Notes: generated by a model not told the origin, from the sequence alone. Shown: positions 27,517 to 35,640, counted from the stretch's first letter. The stretch is 41,175 bases of DNA from Acidobacteriota bacterium (GCA_004356805.1 SMXW01000006.1:1-41175), one strand, 5' to 3'. Made by a program: numbers and translations.

Positions 27517-29151
27517 TCAGTCGAAGACGTCCGAGTCCAGTTTGGTGAAGAGCGGCTTGACTTCGCCCAGGACTGTTCCACCTGCCACGGCAGGCGCCGC
27601 CCATTCGGCGACCTCGGGGTCGAGGCCGAGGAGGACTCCGATCGTCTCCGACGAAAACGGCAGGTAGGGCGTCAGCGCAACCCGGACCGCCGAAATCGTC
27701 TGAATTGCCGTCCACAGGATTGTCCCGCCCCGCACAGGATCGTCTTTCAAGACCCTCCACGGTTCCGTCGCATTCAAATAGGCGTTGACTTCGCCGGCGG
27801 CGTCTAGAGCCGATCTCAAACCAGCGCGCAATTCGACCTTCTCGATGTGCTCTGACACCGATTCGAGCGTGGCCGGACCGAGATCGAGGATGACCCGATC
27901 GGCTTCCGTCAAGTCACCAGGCTCCGGCACGGCACCATCGAAGTTGTTCGCACTCATCGAAAGAACCCGGTTCACCAGGTTGCCCCATGTGGCGACCAGT
28001 TCCTCATTGACACGCCGGACGATCTGGGCGTCACTCAGGTCGGTGTCGTTTTGCTCGGGAAGGATCGAAGCGATGGCGTAGCGGAGAGCGTCGGGTTGGA
28101 GACGACTGGCATAAAACCCGATCGAGTTTCCGACCCCTTTGGACGCGGAAGCCTTCTCCCCTTTGAACGTTATGTATTGGTTGGCCGGCACGTTTGTAGG
28201 CAGATTGAGGCCGCCGTGACCCATGAGCATCGCCGGCCAGATCACCGCGTGAAACGGGATGTTGTCCTTCCCGACGAAATAATACGACTCGGCGTCGGGA
28301 TCCTCCCACCACGCCTTCCAGGAGTCGGCGTCGTCGGTATTCGACGCCCATTCGATGGCCGCCGAGAGATAGCCGATAACTGCGTCGAACCAAACATAGA
28401 TCCGCTTTCCCGGGCCCAGGTCGTCAACGGGGACCTCGACGCCCCATTCGATGTCCCGTGTGATCGCCCGCTCGGGCAAGTCCTCGAGCATTCCGAGGGC
28501 CCAGTTCTTGACATGTTTGCGCCAGGTGGTTTGCGGCTCGATCCACTCCCGAAGTCTGTCCTTGAAAATCGGAAGCTGCAAGAAGTAGTGCTCGGTCTCA
28601 CGGAGCTCGGGAGTGACGCCACTGAGCTTTGACCGGGGGTTGATCAGGTCCGTGGCGTCCAGGGTGCGACCGCAGTTTTCGCATTGGTCTCCACGGGCAT
28701 CCGGGTAGCCGCAATGCGGGCAGGTCCCCTCGACGTAGCGATCGGGAATGAACCGCTCGGCCTCCGGGTCGTAGAACTGCTCGGAGCTGCCCTTCGTCAA
28801 ATAGCCCTTGTCGAGCAGCTTCAGGAAGAACTGCTGGGTGACCGAATGGTGATTCTCCGTCATGGTCGTGGTGAACAGGTCAAAGGAGATGCCAAGCGTT
28901 TCCCAATACCCGAGAAACTCCGGGTGATACTTGTCCACGACCTCTCGCGGGGTGATTCCCAACTCGTCTGCCTTGACGGTGATCGGGGTGCCGTTGGCAT
29001 CAGATCCCGACACCATCAGAACGTCATTTCCGGCGATGCGGTGATATCTCGCAAAGATGTCCGCCGGCAGATAGACGCCGCCGAGGTGCCCCAGATGTCG
29101 CGAGCCGGAGGCATAGGGCCAGGCAACGGCAACAAGTATCCGACGTCTCAT
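27517..29151 (-). CDS. metG: Methionyl-tRNA synthetase
   Basis: Charges tRNA-Met. About 544 aa: class I catalytic domain with H-L-G-H (HIGH motif) near the N terminus, a connective domain with a zinc knuckle C-P-H-C and C-E-N-C, and an alpha-helical anticodon-binding domain with W-G-N-L-V-N-R-V. The KMSKS loop is degenerate: G-E-K-A-S-A-S-K-G, without the second lysine. Streptomyces-type MetRS also deviates here, as I recall. Start: ATG 29151 gives M-R-R-R-I-L-V-A-V-A-W-P-Y and lies 7 nt after TATGGT; ATG 29163 is four codons upstream. Confidence 0.95.
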   Translation of the reverse strand: MRRRILVAVAWPYASGSRHLGHLGGVYLPADIFARYHRIAGNDVLMVSGSDANGTPITVKADELGITPREVVDKYHPEFLGYWETLGISFDLFTTTMTENHHSVTQQFFLKLLDKGYLTKGSSEQFYDPEAERFIPDRYVEGTCPHCGYPDARGDQCENCGRTLDATDLINPRSKLSGVTPELRETEHYFLQLPIFKDRLREWIEPQTTWRKHVKNWALGMLEDLPERAITRDIEWGVEVPVDDLGPGKRIYVWFDAVIGYLSAAIEWASNTDDADSWKAWWEDPDAESYYFVGKDNIPFHAVIWPAMLMGHGGLNLPTNVPANQYITFKGEKASASKGVGNSIGFYASRLQPDALRYAIASILPEQNDTDLSDAQIVRRVNEELVATWGNLVNRVLSMSANNFDGAVPEPGDLTEADRVILDLGPATLESVSEHIEKVELRAGLRSALDAAGEVNAYLNATEPWRVLKDDPVRGGTILWTAIQTISAVRVALTPYLPFSSETIGVLLGLDPEVAEWAAPAVAGGTVLGEVKPLFTKLDSDVFD

Positions 29152-29158
29152 TGATGAA

Positions 29159-29164
29159 ACCATA
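29159..29164 (-). promoter_or_regulatory. -10 box, leaderless promoter of metG
   Basis: TATGGT, 7 nt before ATG 29151. The alternative ATG at 29163-29161 lies inside this box, which argues against it. Confidence 0.45.
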
Positions 29165-29179
29165 TTCGGGGGTCCGCTG

Positions 29180-30088
29180 CTACCGCGACGTTGCGACCCC
29201 GGGCTCGGGAATGTGGGCGGTCGACCGCTCGGCGAGAATGACGCCGACGACGATCAGCACGGCCCCTCCCAGAATGGCCGGCGAGAGTGTTTCACCGAGG
29301 AAGATCACGGCAAGTGTGACCGCCACCACGGGCACGCTGTAGCCGGTGAGGGCGAGTCGAGATGCCGGGTTGAGGCCGGCGGCGATCAAGAAGGCCGTGA
29401 AGGCCAACGTGGTTCCGATGGCTCCGATACCGGCCAGCAGCAGCCAGCTCGTCCCGTCGATCGTAGCAAGGTCGATATCCCAAAAGAGCGGCATGGCAAT
29501 GAACAGAACGACAGTGTTGACGGTGAACTGAGGTAGGACGAGGTCGTCGCTGGGGACCTCGAGGGCGAATCTCCGACTGAACGCACCGCCGATGCCCGCC
29601 AGGATCACGCCCGCTGTCACCAAGAGGGTGCCGCGCCAGAGATTGTCGACGCCTTCTACTGATGCGCCACCAACACCCACAAGGACGGCCGATCCCATCA
29701 AAGCGATCAGGAGTCCGGGGAGTGACTTCACCTGAAATCGCTCACCGTCAACAATGAAGTGTGCGGCGGCGATGGTGGCGAGCGGGATGAGAGCGATCAG
29801 GAGACCGCCAACGCTCACCGGAAGATCCTCGAAGGAGAGCGTCATCAGGAGCATCGGCAGGGCCATTCCCACCGTGCCCAGCACCAGGCCGCGTCTCCAC
29901 GCGGCGGGACTCCTGGTGCCGAATCGCTTTGTAACAACTATGACAAGGCCGAGCGCCGCCATGGCGAACGCCATTCGAATCGGCACCAATGTGAATGCGC
30001 CAACTCCTCGCAGAATCACCGCTCGGGTCATGACGGCAGAGGCTCCCCATCCGAGGGTTGCGCCGACCAGTGGAGTCCAGGGATTCAT
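29180..30088 (-). CDS. EamA/DMT-superfamily transporter
   Basis: About 302 aa with ten hydrophobic segments arranged as two EamA repeats of five. L-G-W-G-A-S-A-V at the start and F-L-G-E-T-L-S-P in the second repeat are typical of drug/metabolite exporters. Substrate unknown. ATG 30088 (M-N-P-W-T-P-L) is preferred over 30118: TATGTT lies 9 nt upstream and the longer version adds polar residues and overlaps the divergent promoter. Confidence 0.86.
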   Translation of the reverse strand: MNPWTPLVGATLGWGASAVMTRAVILRGVGAFTLVPIRMAFAMAALGLVIVVTKRFGTRSPAAWRRGLVLGTVGMALPMLLMTLSFEDLPVSVGGLLIALIPLATIAAAHFIVDGERFQVKSLPGLLIALMGSAVLVGVGGASVEGVDNLWRGTLLVTAGVILAGIGGAFSRRFALEVPSDDLVLPQFTVNTVVLFIAMPLFWDIDLATIDGTSWLLLAGIGAIGTTLAFTAFLIAAGLNPASRLALTGYSVPVVAVTLAVIFLGETLSPAILGGAVLIVVGVILAERSTAHIPEPGVATSR

Positions 30089-30097
30089 GAGGTGGGC

Positions 30098-30103
30098 AAC
30101 ATA
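30098..30103 (-). promoter_or_regulatory. -10 box, possible leaderless promoter of EamA gene
   Basis: TATGTT, 9 nt before ATG 30088, within the 64-nt divergent region shared with the lipoprotein gene. Confidence 0.35.
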
Positions 30104-30139
30104 ACCGTCTGTGCTCAATGAACAGCGGAGGAAGACCGA

Positions 30140-30145
30140 TACATT
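30140..30145 (+). promoter_or_regulatory. -10 box, leaderless promoter of lipoprotein gene
   Basis: TACATT, 7 nt before ATG 30153; TGAACA at 30118-30123 is a possible -35 with a 16-nt spacer. Confidence 0.45.
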
Positions 30146-30152
30146 GCTGCAA

Positions 30153-31217
30153 ATGCGAATTCGCTATGTCTCGACCCTGACGGCTTTGGCCCTTGTTCTC
30201 ACAGCTTGCGGTGGTGGCGTTGCCATCCGGTCCACCACGACTGCCATCCAGTCCATCACCCCCGACGCCCTTCGACTCAGCTACACCCTCGAGTCCGGCA
30301 CGACTTTCGAGTATGAAGTGGGCATCGACCAACAAATCGACATGAGTGCCACGGGCGACGCCTCTGCCATGGGCGATGAGGAGATTCCCGGCGACGCATC
30401 GATCCATCTGACCGGAACGACAACCTTCAGCCACTCCGTTGCGGAGGGCCCGAAGCCGGACACGTACGAGATCACGATCAAGGGTGACTTCACCGACCTT
30501 CAGATCACCGGGACCATCGATGGTGAACCCATTGGTCAAACCGATCTTCCCGATTTTGCCGAACTGGAACCTATTGACGTGACGATCGTCGTTGACGATC
30601 AGGGCAACATCATCCCAGACGACGACATGTTCGACGACGCATTTGGAGGCGGCCTCGGCGGGTTTGGCGACCTACTCGCCGCCCCCGGCATGGATCCCGG
30701 ACGATTCGTCGGTCCACCGTTCCCTGATCGTCCCGTGACGGTGGGTGATAGCTGGTCCGAGACCATCGAAAGCCCGGTCTTCATGGGCGGTGACGCCATC
30801 GTGACTCAGATCGGCAACGAAGTGACGGCCACCGAGACCATCGATGGCCATGTAGTGCTCGTCATCGAGACCACGTCGACCACATCCATGATCGAGTTCG
30901 ATCTGGCGGAGTTTCTCGTTGGGTTCTTCCAAGCCTTCATTCCGGACAATGCCACCGACGAGGAGAAGGCCGACATCGATGCCATCGCAGAGGGATTCCG
31001 CTTCTTGTTCATCATCGACGAGACGGTCTCCGACATGACGACATGGTTCGATGCTGAGGCGGGTTACGCACGTCGGGCCGAGTTCTCGATGAGCACGAGC
31101 ATTGTCATCGACATCAATATGCCCGACGACGAGACGGGTGAGATGGTCGCCTTTGGCATGGAGATGAACATTGCCCAGGATGTCACCTACCGATTGATCG
31201 ACGCAGCCGGCGCTTAG
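30153..31217 (+). CDS. Secreted lipoprotein of unknown function
   Basis: A 354-aa protein. Signal peptide M-R-I-R-Y-V-S-T-L-T-A-L-A-L-V-L-T-A-C with lipobox Cys19, then a Thr/Ser-rich region and an acidic beta-rich domain. Motifs such as P-V-T-V-G-D-S-W-S-E-T, D-G-H-V-V-L-V-I-E and T-T-W-F-D-A-E-A-G-Y recall lipoproteins of the DUF6263 kind, but I am not certain. Very acidic (many D/E), no catalytic motif seen. ATG 30153 is chosen over upstream starts because it begins the signal peptide. Confidence 0.82.
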   Translation: MRIRYVSTLTALALVLTACGGGVAIRSTTTAIQSITPDALRLSYTLESGTTFEYEVGIDQQIDMSATGDASAMGDEEIPGDASIHLTGTTTFSHSVAEGPKPDTYEITIKGDFTDLQITGTIDGEPIGQTDLPDFAELEPIDVTIVVDDQGNIIPDDDMFDDAFGGGLGGFGDLLAAPGMDPGRFVGPPFPDRPVTVGDSWSETIESPVFMGGDAIVTQIGNEVTATETIDGHVVLVIETTSTTSMIEFDLAEFLVGFFQAFIPDNATDEEKADIDAIAEGFRFLFIIDETVSDMTTWFDAEAGYARRAEFSMSTSIVIDINMPDDETGEMVAFGMEMNIAQDVTYRLIDAAGA

Positions 31218-31311
31218 TCGAAGATCCTTGGGTGGATTCTCCCCTGCGGTTCTCCTCGGCTGATTGAAGTTCTTGGCCATTGTTGGTCCGCTGAAAGTGT
31301 GACAAAGCCCC

Positions 31312-31340
31312 TTGCATCATATGAGGACAACTTGTAGCGT
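31312..31340 (+). promoter_or_regulatory. Candidate promoter upstream of O-methyltransferase gene
   Basis: TTGCAT (31312-31317), a 17-nt spacer and TAGCGT (31335-31340) fit a housekeeping promoter. The 185-nt gap at 31218-31402 holds no gene. A GGGAAT at 31364-31369 is noted separately as doubtful. Confidence 0.4.
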
Positions 31341-31402
31341 AAGGGTCACTCTGTCCTCGACTCGGGAATAGGGCGCAACTCGGTCAAGATGAAGGTGTCA
31401 CC

Positions 31403-32161
31403 ATGAACTCCCTTGCGGATCCCAACGTTGTCGAGGTGCTGGACCGTCTTCACCGCGAAGCCGAGGCGCAGACGCCAGAGCTCAGAAAAAGGATGGCGGC
31501 TACTCGCGAGGGCGGACAGATGACCGAAGACTGGCCCGAGCAAATGCGTGACTTCTACTTGCCGGTCAGTCGCGAGCAAGGTCGCTTCCTCTACCAGACC
31601 GTTCGAGCCGTACGCGCGGAGCGGGTGGTCGAGTTCGGCACATCGTTTGGCGTCTCCAGTATCTATCTCACCGCAGGTCTCCGCGACAACGGCGGCGGCA
31701 TCCTTGTCGGGTCCGAACTAGTCGAGGACAAGGCGGTGACGGCCCGTCAGAATCTCGCTGCCGCCGGGCTCGCCGAATACACGGAGATCCGTTCTGGCGA
31801 CGCCCGCGATACCCTTGCTGATCCGGGTGGCCTTGTGGACGTCGTGTTGCTCGATGGCGGCCCGGGCATGTACTTGGAGATCGTCGAGCTCCTTGTGCCC
31901 CACCTCCGCGACGGTGCGGTTGTGGTAGCCGACAACATCGAGAGCGGAGGCGAAGACGAGCAACCATATGCCAAGTGGATTCGCGACCCCGCCCATGGGT
32001 TTGTGTCGTCGTCCATCGTGATGAAAGGCGGCACCGAGTACTCCGTGTGGGTGTCCGGGACAGGGGTGTCCGGGACAAAGGTGTCGGGGACTATGCAACA
32101 CAGCCCTCTACACGCCGTGGTAGGGGATAATCGTCTCGACATCGATCGGAGATTGTTGTGA
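31403..32161 (+). CDS. SAM-dependent O-methyltransferase with repeat-derived C terminus
   Basis: A 252-aa class I methyltransferase of the catechol/caffeoyl-CoA type. Motif I is V-V-E-F-G-T-S-F-G-V-S-S-I-Y-L, and motif D-V-V-L-L-D-G-G-P-G-M-Y carries the usual metal/SAM-site aspartate. The enzyme core ends near residue 216 at Y-S-V-W. The final 35 residues start with three V-S-G-T repeats encoded by 15-bp DNA repeats (32051-32095). The stop overlaps the next gene's GTG by 4 nt. Substrate unknown. Confidence 0.85.
   Translation: MNSLADPNVVEVLDRLHREAEAQTPELRKRMAATREGGQMTEDWPEQMRDFYLPVSREQGRFLYQTVRAVRAERVVEFGTSFGVSSIYLTAGLRDNGGGILVGSELVEDKAVTARQNLAAAGLAEYTEIRSGDARDTLADPGGLVDVVLLDGGPGMYLEIVELLVPHLRDGAVVVADNIESGGEDEQPYAKWIRDPAHGFVSSSIVMKGGTEYSVWVSGTGVSGTKVSGTMQHSPLHAVVGDNRLDIDRRLL
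32051..32095 (+). repeat. Three 15-bp palindromic repeats inside a coding end
   Basis: Units gtgtccgggacaggg, gtgtccgggacaaag and gtgtcggggactatg lie head to tail. TGTCCGGGACA is an 11-bp palindrome with a central base. The unit length is a multiple of three, so the reading frame is kept. Confidence 0.85.
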
Positions 32162-33765
32162 AGCCTGTCAAGATCGCCGAATGGAGTGAAATCCCGGATC
32201 GGAAACCGGTTGGTGCCCTTGTCGGCAACATTGACCTGGTCATCGTCCGTTGGGATGACAACCATTCGGTGCTGTACGGCCGGTGCCTGCACCGGGGCGC
32301 CATGCTCGCCGACGGCCATATCTCCGGGAACGATCTCGTCTGCAGTCTCCACGGATGGGATTACGTCTATATGACTGGGGTGAGCAGTTACACGAACGAG
32401 GAGAAGCTCAACAAGTTCTCGTCGTGGATCGAGGACGGTTCCCTTCTCGTGGACGAGGAGGAGATCTTGATGTGGGAGGAATCTCACCCGCAGCCGTATG
32501 ATCGCTCGGCATATCAGGGCGCTTGGCAGGACCCGCACGGCACGCCGGAGGAGCCGCACCAGGCTCTCATCCGCCGGCTCGGCACCGAAGGGCTGGACTA
32601 TCTCGGGCATCACGGGCCGGTCGGTTCGATGGGCGTTCCCCTCCAAGAGCTTCCGGGATGGGAAGACATCCAGTTTGTGACAGCGCAGTTGGCCCGCCTG
32701 CCCCAACTCGACGATGTTCCCGTCGCAACCGAAGTTGTCATCGGTCCTAACGCCGACCGTCCTCTGACCTTGGATATTCCGCTCTTTGTGTCGGATATGA
32801 GTTTCGGCGCCCTTTCATTCGAGGCCAAGGTCGCATTGTCAAAGGGTGCCGAACTGGCCGGTACCGGGATCTGTTCCGGGGAGGGAGGGATGCTGCCTGA
32901 GGAGCAGGAGGCCAACTCGCGGTACTTCTACGAATATGCCTCCGGGAAGTTCGGGTTCAGTTTCGACAAGGTCGCCAAAACCCAGGCGTTCCACTTCAAA
33001 CTCGGTCAAGGCGCCAAGACGGGCACCGGTGGCCACCTTCCCGGTCGAAAGGTGACAGTGGAGATCGCCGCCGTCAGAGGGCTCGAGCCGGGAGAGGACG
33101 CGATCTCACCGAGTCGGTTCGAGGACTTCGAGAATGAGGACGATTTTCGCCGGTTTGCCGATGAGGTACGTCTGAAGACGGGTGGAATACCGATTGGCGT
33201 GAAAATGTCGGCGCAGCACATCGAGGACGACATCGACGCCGCCCTCCGGATCGGCGTCGACTACATCATCTTGGACGGTCGTGGCGGCGGCACTGGTGCA
33301 GCACCGGTGCTTTTTCGAGACAACATCTCGGTTCCAACCATCCCTGCCTTGGCAAGAGCCCGACGACATCTCGAAGCCCGCGGGCGAGGTGATGTCACCC
33401 TGGTGGTGACCGGTGGTCTGCGTACCCACGCCGACTTCGCCAAGGCAATGGCACTCGGCGCCGATGCCGTCGCTCTGGCCAACTCTGCGATGCAGGCCAT
33501 TGGCTGTCTGGGCATGCGGGCCTGCGCCACCAACAACTGCCCGGTCGGAATCGCCACTCAACGCGAGGATTTGCGGGCGCGCTTGCCGGTGGAGGAAGCC
33601 GCCGAGCGACTCAACCGCTTCTTCCAAGCCAGTACGGAACTCATGTCTGTGCTGGCGAGGGCATGTGGGCACACTCGCCTCGATGAGTTCTGCACCGATG
33701 ACCTCACCACGTTCGACAGTGAGATGGCCGCACTCACAGGTATCGCCTACGGCGGAGTCACATAA
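32158..33765 (+). CDS. Fusion: Rieske ferredoxin domain + glutamate synthase-like FMN domain
   Basis: A 535-aa protein. Residues 1-105 are a Rieske [2Fe-2S] domain with Cys43-x-His45 and Cys62-x-x-His65. Residues about 170-520 are the FMN-binding glutamate synthase (GltS) barrel: G-A-L-S-F-E-A-K, G-E-G-G-M, K-M-S-A-Q, D-G-R-G-G-G-T-G-A-A-P and the 3Fe-4S ligands Cys450, Cys456, Cys461 in the C-x5-C-x4-C pattern of GltB. There is no N-terminal glutaminase domain, so ammonia from glutamine is not generated in this chain. The GTG start overlaps the methyltransferase stop (GTGA). It could be a redox enzyme using the Rieske centre as electron donor; the substrate is unknown. Confidence 0.87.
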   Translation: MKPVKIAEWSEIPDRKPVGALVGNIDLVIVRWDDNHSVLYGRCLHRGAMLADGHISGNDLVCSLHGWDYVYMTGVSSYTNEEKLNKFSSWIEDGSLLVDEEEILMWEESHPQPYDRSAYQGAWQDPHGTPEEPHQALIRRLGTEGLDYLGHHGPVGSMGVPLQELPGWEDIQFVTAQLARLPQLDDVPVATEVVIGPNADRPLTLDIPLFVSDMSFGALSFEAKVALSKGAELAGTGICSGEGGMLPEEQEANSRYFYEYASGKFGFSFDKVAKTQAFHFKLGQGAKTGTGGHLPGRKVTVEIAAVRGLEPGEDAISPSRFEDFENEDDFRRFADEVRLKTGGIPIGVKMSAQHIEDDIDAALRIGVDYIILDGRGGGTGAAPVLFRDNISVPTIPALARARRHLEARGRGDVTLVVTGGLRTHADFAKAMALGADAVALANSAMQAIGCLGMRACATNNCPVGIATQREDLRARLPVEEAAERLNRFFQASTELMSVLARACGHTRLDEFCTDDLTTFDSEMAALTGIAYGGVT

Positions 33766-33943
33766 GGACCAAAGGGATCCGTACTTGCGGCCAGCTGTCC
33801 TGGCGGTCATGGTCGCTGATGTTCGCCAGCTACTACCGGTGGCCACCGTCCCGATCGGGCGCCTCTGCGTAGCGAAAAAGTAGCCGGCGTCCCCGCAAAC
33901 CAGAAGACTGGGCTCCGACTGTTACTTCGAGGTTCGACGTATC

Positions 33944-33970
33944 GGGAATAGGACTCAATTCACTCTGGTT
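33944..33970 (+). promoter_or_regulatory. SigR/SigH-type promoter candidate before padR
   Basis: GGGAAT (33944-33949), an 18-nt spacer and GTT (33968-33970) match the redox-stress ECF sigma consensus I recall from Streptomyces SigR (GGGAAT-N18/19-GTT). Predicted start near 33977, just before the palindrome at 33983. Confidence 0.4.
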
Positions 33971-33982
33971 AGACGACCTGTT

Positions 33983-33994
33983 ACGATATATCGT
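33983..33994. promoter_or_regulatory. Palindromic operator before padR
   Basis: ACGATATATCGT is a perfect 12-bp palindrome, overlapped by TATCGTGATA (33989-33998). AT-rich dyads of this sort are typical autoregulatory sites of PadR proteins. It sits about 33 nt before the padR start. Confidence 0.55.
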
Positions 33995-34014
33995 GATACA
34001 ACTAGAAGTCTTGA

Positions 34015-34020
34015 AAGGAG
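34015..34020 (+). promoter_or_regulatory. Ribosome-binding site deciding the padR start
   Basis: AAGGAG lies 6 nt before TTG 34027 but 18 nt before the first in-frame ATG (34039), so TTG is the likely start. Confidence 0.55.
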
Positions 34021-34026
34021 ACCTAT

Positions 34027-34623
34027 TTGTCATACGCAATGACACCCCCCTGGGTCGCCAAACGTCACATGATGGCGATGGCGGGCCGAAGAGGCAGACG
34101 AGGCTGGAGCAATGAGCTCCGCGGCAGGTACCCCATGGGATCCGGGGCGTTCTACGGCGGCAGACCCAAAGTAAGCAGAGGCGACGTCCGTGCCGCCATC
34201 CTCCACCTGCTGGCCGAAGCGCCAATGCACGGCTATCAGATCATGCAGGAGATCACAGAACGAACCGACGGGATCTGGCAGCCAAGCCCGGGGTCTATCT
34301 ATCCCACGTTGCAGCAGCTCGAAGATGAGGGACTCGTCCAGGCCGAGGAACAAGACGGCAGGAAGACCTACACCCTTACCGATGACGGACGGGCCCGGGT
34401 CGAGTCGGATGAAGAGCCTCCTCCGTGGGAGCGCTTCGGTTCTGACATCCACCATGGACTCCACGCTCTTCGTGAGACCGGATTCGGGGTCGGCGCCGCC
34501 GTCATGCAGGTAGCCCGGGCCGGGTCAGAGGCGCAGGTGGCCAAGACGAAAGAGATCCTCGAAGACGCCAGGCGAAAGATCTACCAGATCCTCGCCGAGG
34601 ACGACTATTCGACAGAAGGCTAA
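34027..34623 (+). CDS. PadR-family transcriptional regulator
   Basis: A 198-aa protein. A basic, Arg/Gly-rich N-terminal extension (residues 1-50) precedes the PadR winged helix (about 53-120): A-I-L-H-L-L-A-E-A-P-M-H-G-Y-Q-I-M, P-S-P-G-S-I-Y-P-T-L-Q-Q-L-E-D-E-G-L and Y-T-L-T-D-D-G. A C-terminal helix for dimerisation follows. Start TTG is set by its ribosome-binding site. The upstream palindrome suggests autoregulation; targets are unknown. The 260-nt gap before it (33766-34026) holds only regulatory sites. Confidence 0.88.
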   Translation: MSYAMTPPWVAKRHMMAMAGRRGRRGWSNELRGRYPMGSGAFYGGRPKVSRGDVRAAILHLLAEAPMHGYQIMQEITERTDGIWQPSPGSIYPTLQQLEDEGLVQAEEQDGRKTYTLTDDGRARVESDEEPPPWERFGSDIHHGLHALRETGFGVGAAVMQVARAGSEAQVAKTKEILEDARRKIYQILAEDDYSTEG

Positions 34624-34737
34624 ACAGCCCCAGCATCTACTAGGCGTGACGTCGTCGGACCGGACTGAACAGGACCACGGTTGGCGGAACGATGAGGTCA
34701 TTGCATTCCGGCGAGTCTGAGCTGGGAGTGACCCGGT

Positions 34738-35607
34738 CTACCGCCGGGGGCGTCCGCGCCAGGTGGTGTAGACGTGTTTCATCATCGCGAGTGAATAGGC
34801 GGGCAGAGTGAGCAGATCCTCGTGATCTGCCAGCCTTTGTGGCTCATCTTGGGGTTCGATGTCTCCCAGATTCCTCACAGGGATATCCACCGACGACAAG
34901 TCGTCGTCTTCGAGGGGCTCTTCTACCTCCGGTTCGTCTGTCTCCGGTTCGGACACCGGCTCAACAACGATCGGGGACCGGGGTGCCAAGCTCTTCACCT
35001 CGGCGAGTTCACCCCGCATCTCGGTCAACCGCTCCCTGAGAAACGTTGTTTCGGTCTCGGCCTTGGCTGCTCTTTCCCGGGCTTCAGCAAGCTGCTGACC
35101 GGCCTCGTGGAGGTTCCCCAACTGCATCAGAATCTTGTTCCATGCGTCGAGGGGGACGAGCATCGTTCCCTCGGGGATAACAGGCTCGCCGTCGGTTGCA
35201 GGATGGGTTTCCGTAGTTTCAGGGATTGGTTCCGGATCCGGGCTCGGAGCCGGAGTCGGTGTCGGCGGTTCGGCTCGCTCTGACTGCTGCATCTCCAGAT
35301 GCGCCAATGCCTTATCGCTGAAGGTCCGCCCCAGTTCGTCGGCGCGTTGGTGAATTCCTCTCAGCGACACCAGACGCAGCGGACCAACCGGTGTCTCGTT
35401 GAGGTAGGTGGGCACATTCTGTCGGCGGGCCCATTTGCGTAACGTCGAGATGGGGATCCCGGTGAGTTCGGTCGCCTCCCGCAGCGTCAACCAGTCGGGA
35501 TCGTTCCTATCCACACTGGCATACGGCCGCTCACTCGGACCCGGCGTGGGCTTTGAGGAGCGAAGTGCCTCGGTCTCCCAGAGGAAGGCGGAATCGCTGT
35601 CGGCCAT
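34738..35607 (-). CDS. MerR-like HTH / coiled-coil protein divergent from the BMC locus
   Basis: About 289 aa. Residues 30-80 form a MerR/excisionase-like helix-turn-helix (L-T-L-R-E-A-T-E-L-T-G-I-P-I-S-T-L-R-K-W). A Pro/Thr/Glu-rich linker (about 115-150), a coiled coil (about 155-200, N-L-H-E-A-G-Q-Q-L-A-E-A-R-E-R-A) and an acidic tail ending in a basic G-R-P-R-R follow. ATG 35607 is preferred over 35619 because TATGAT lies 7 nt upstream. It shares a very short divergent region with the BMC operon, so it may regulate it; this is inference. Confidence 0.78.
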   Translation of the reverse strand: MADSDSAFLWETEALRSSKPTPGPSERPYASVDRNDPDWLTLREATELTGIPISTLRKWARRQNVPTYLNETPVGPLRLVSLRGIHQRADELGRTFSDKALAHLEMQQSERAEPPTPTPAPSPDPEPIPETTETHPATDGEPVIPEGTMLVPLDAWNKILMQLGNLHEAGQQLAEARERAAKAETETTFLRERLTEMRGELAEVKSLAPRSPIVVEPVSEPETDEPEVEEPLEDDDLSSVDIPVRNLGDIEPQDEPQRLADHEDLLTLPAYSLAMMKHVYTTWRGRPRR

Positions 35608-35614
35608 GGCCCGG

Positions 35615-35620
35615 ATCATA
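35615..35620 (-). promoter_or_regulatory. -10 box, leaderless promoter of HTH gene
   Basis: TATGAT (minus strand), one base from the -10 consensus, 7 nt before ATG 35607. The alternative ATG 35619 lies within it. Confidence 0.5.
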
Positions 35621-35630
35621 CGGGGGCGTC

Positions 35631-35640
35631 CCTATAGGAT
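35631..35640. promoter_or_regulatory. Possible -10 region of the BMC operon
   Basis: CCTATAGG (35631-35638) is a perfect palindrome and contains TATAGG/TAGGAT on the plus strand, 27 nt before the first BMC gene. No good -35 is seen. It lies next to the HTH gene's own -10. Confidence 0.3.

Noticed and set aside
31364-31390. GGGAAT upstream of the O-methyltransferase as a SigR-type promoter
   Set aside because: At the right spacing the -10 is GAT, not GTT, and the start would fall beyond the likely ribosome-binding region.
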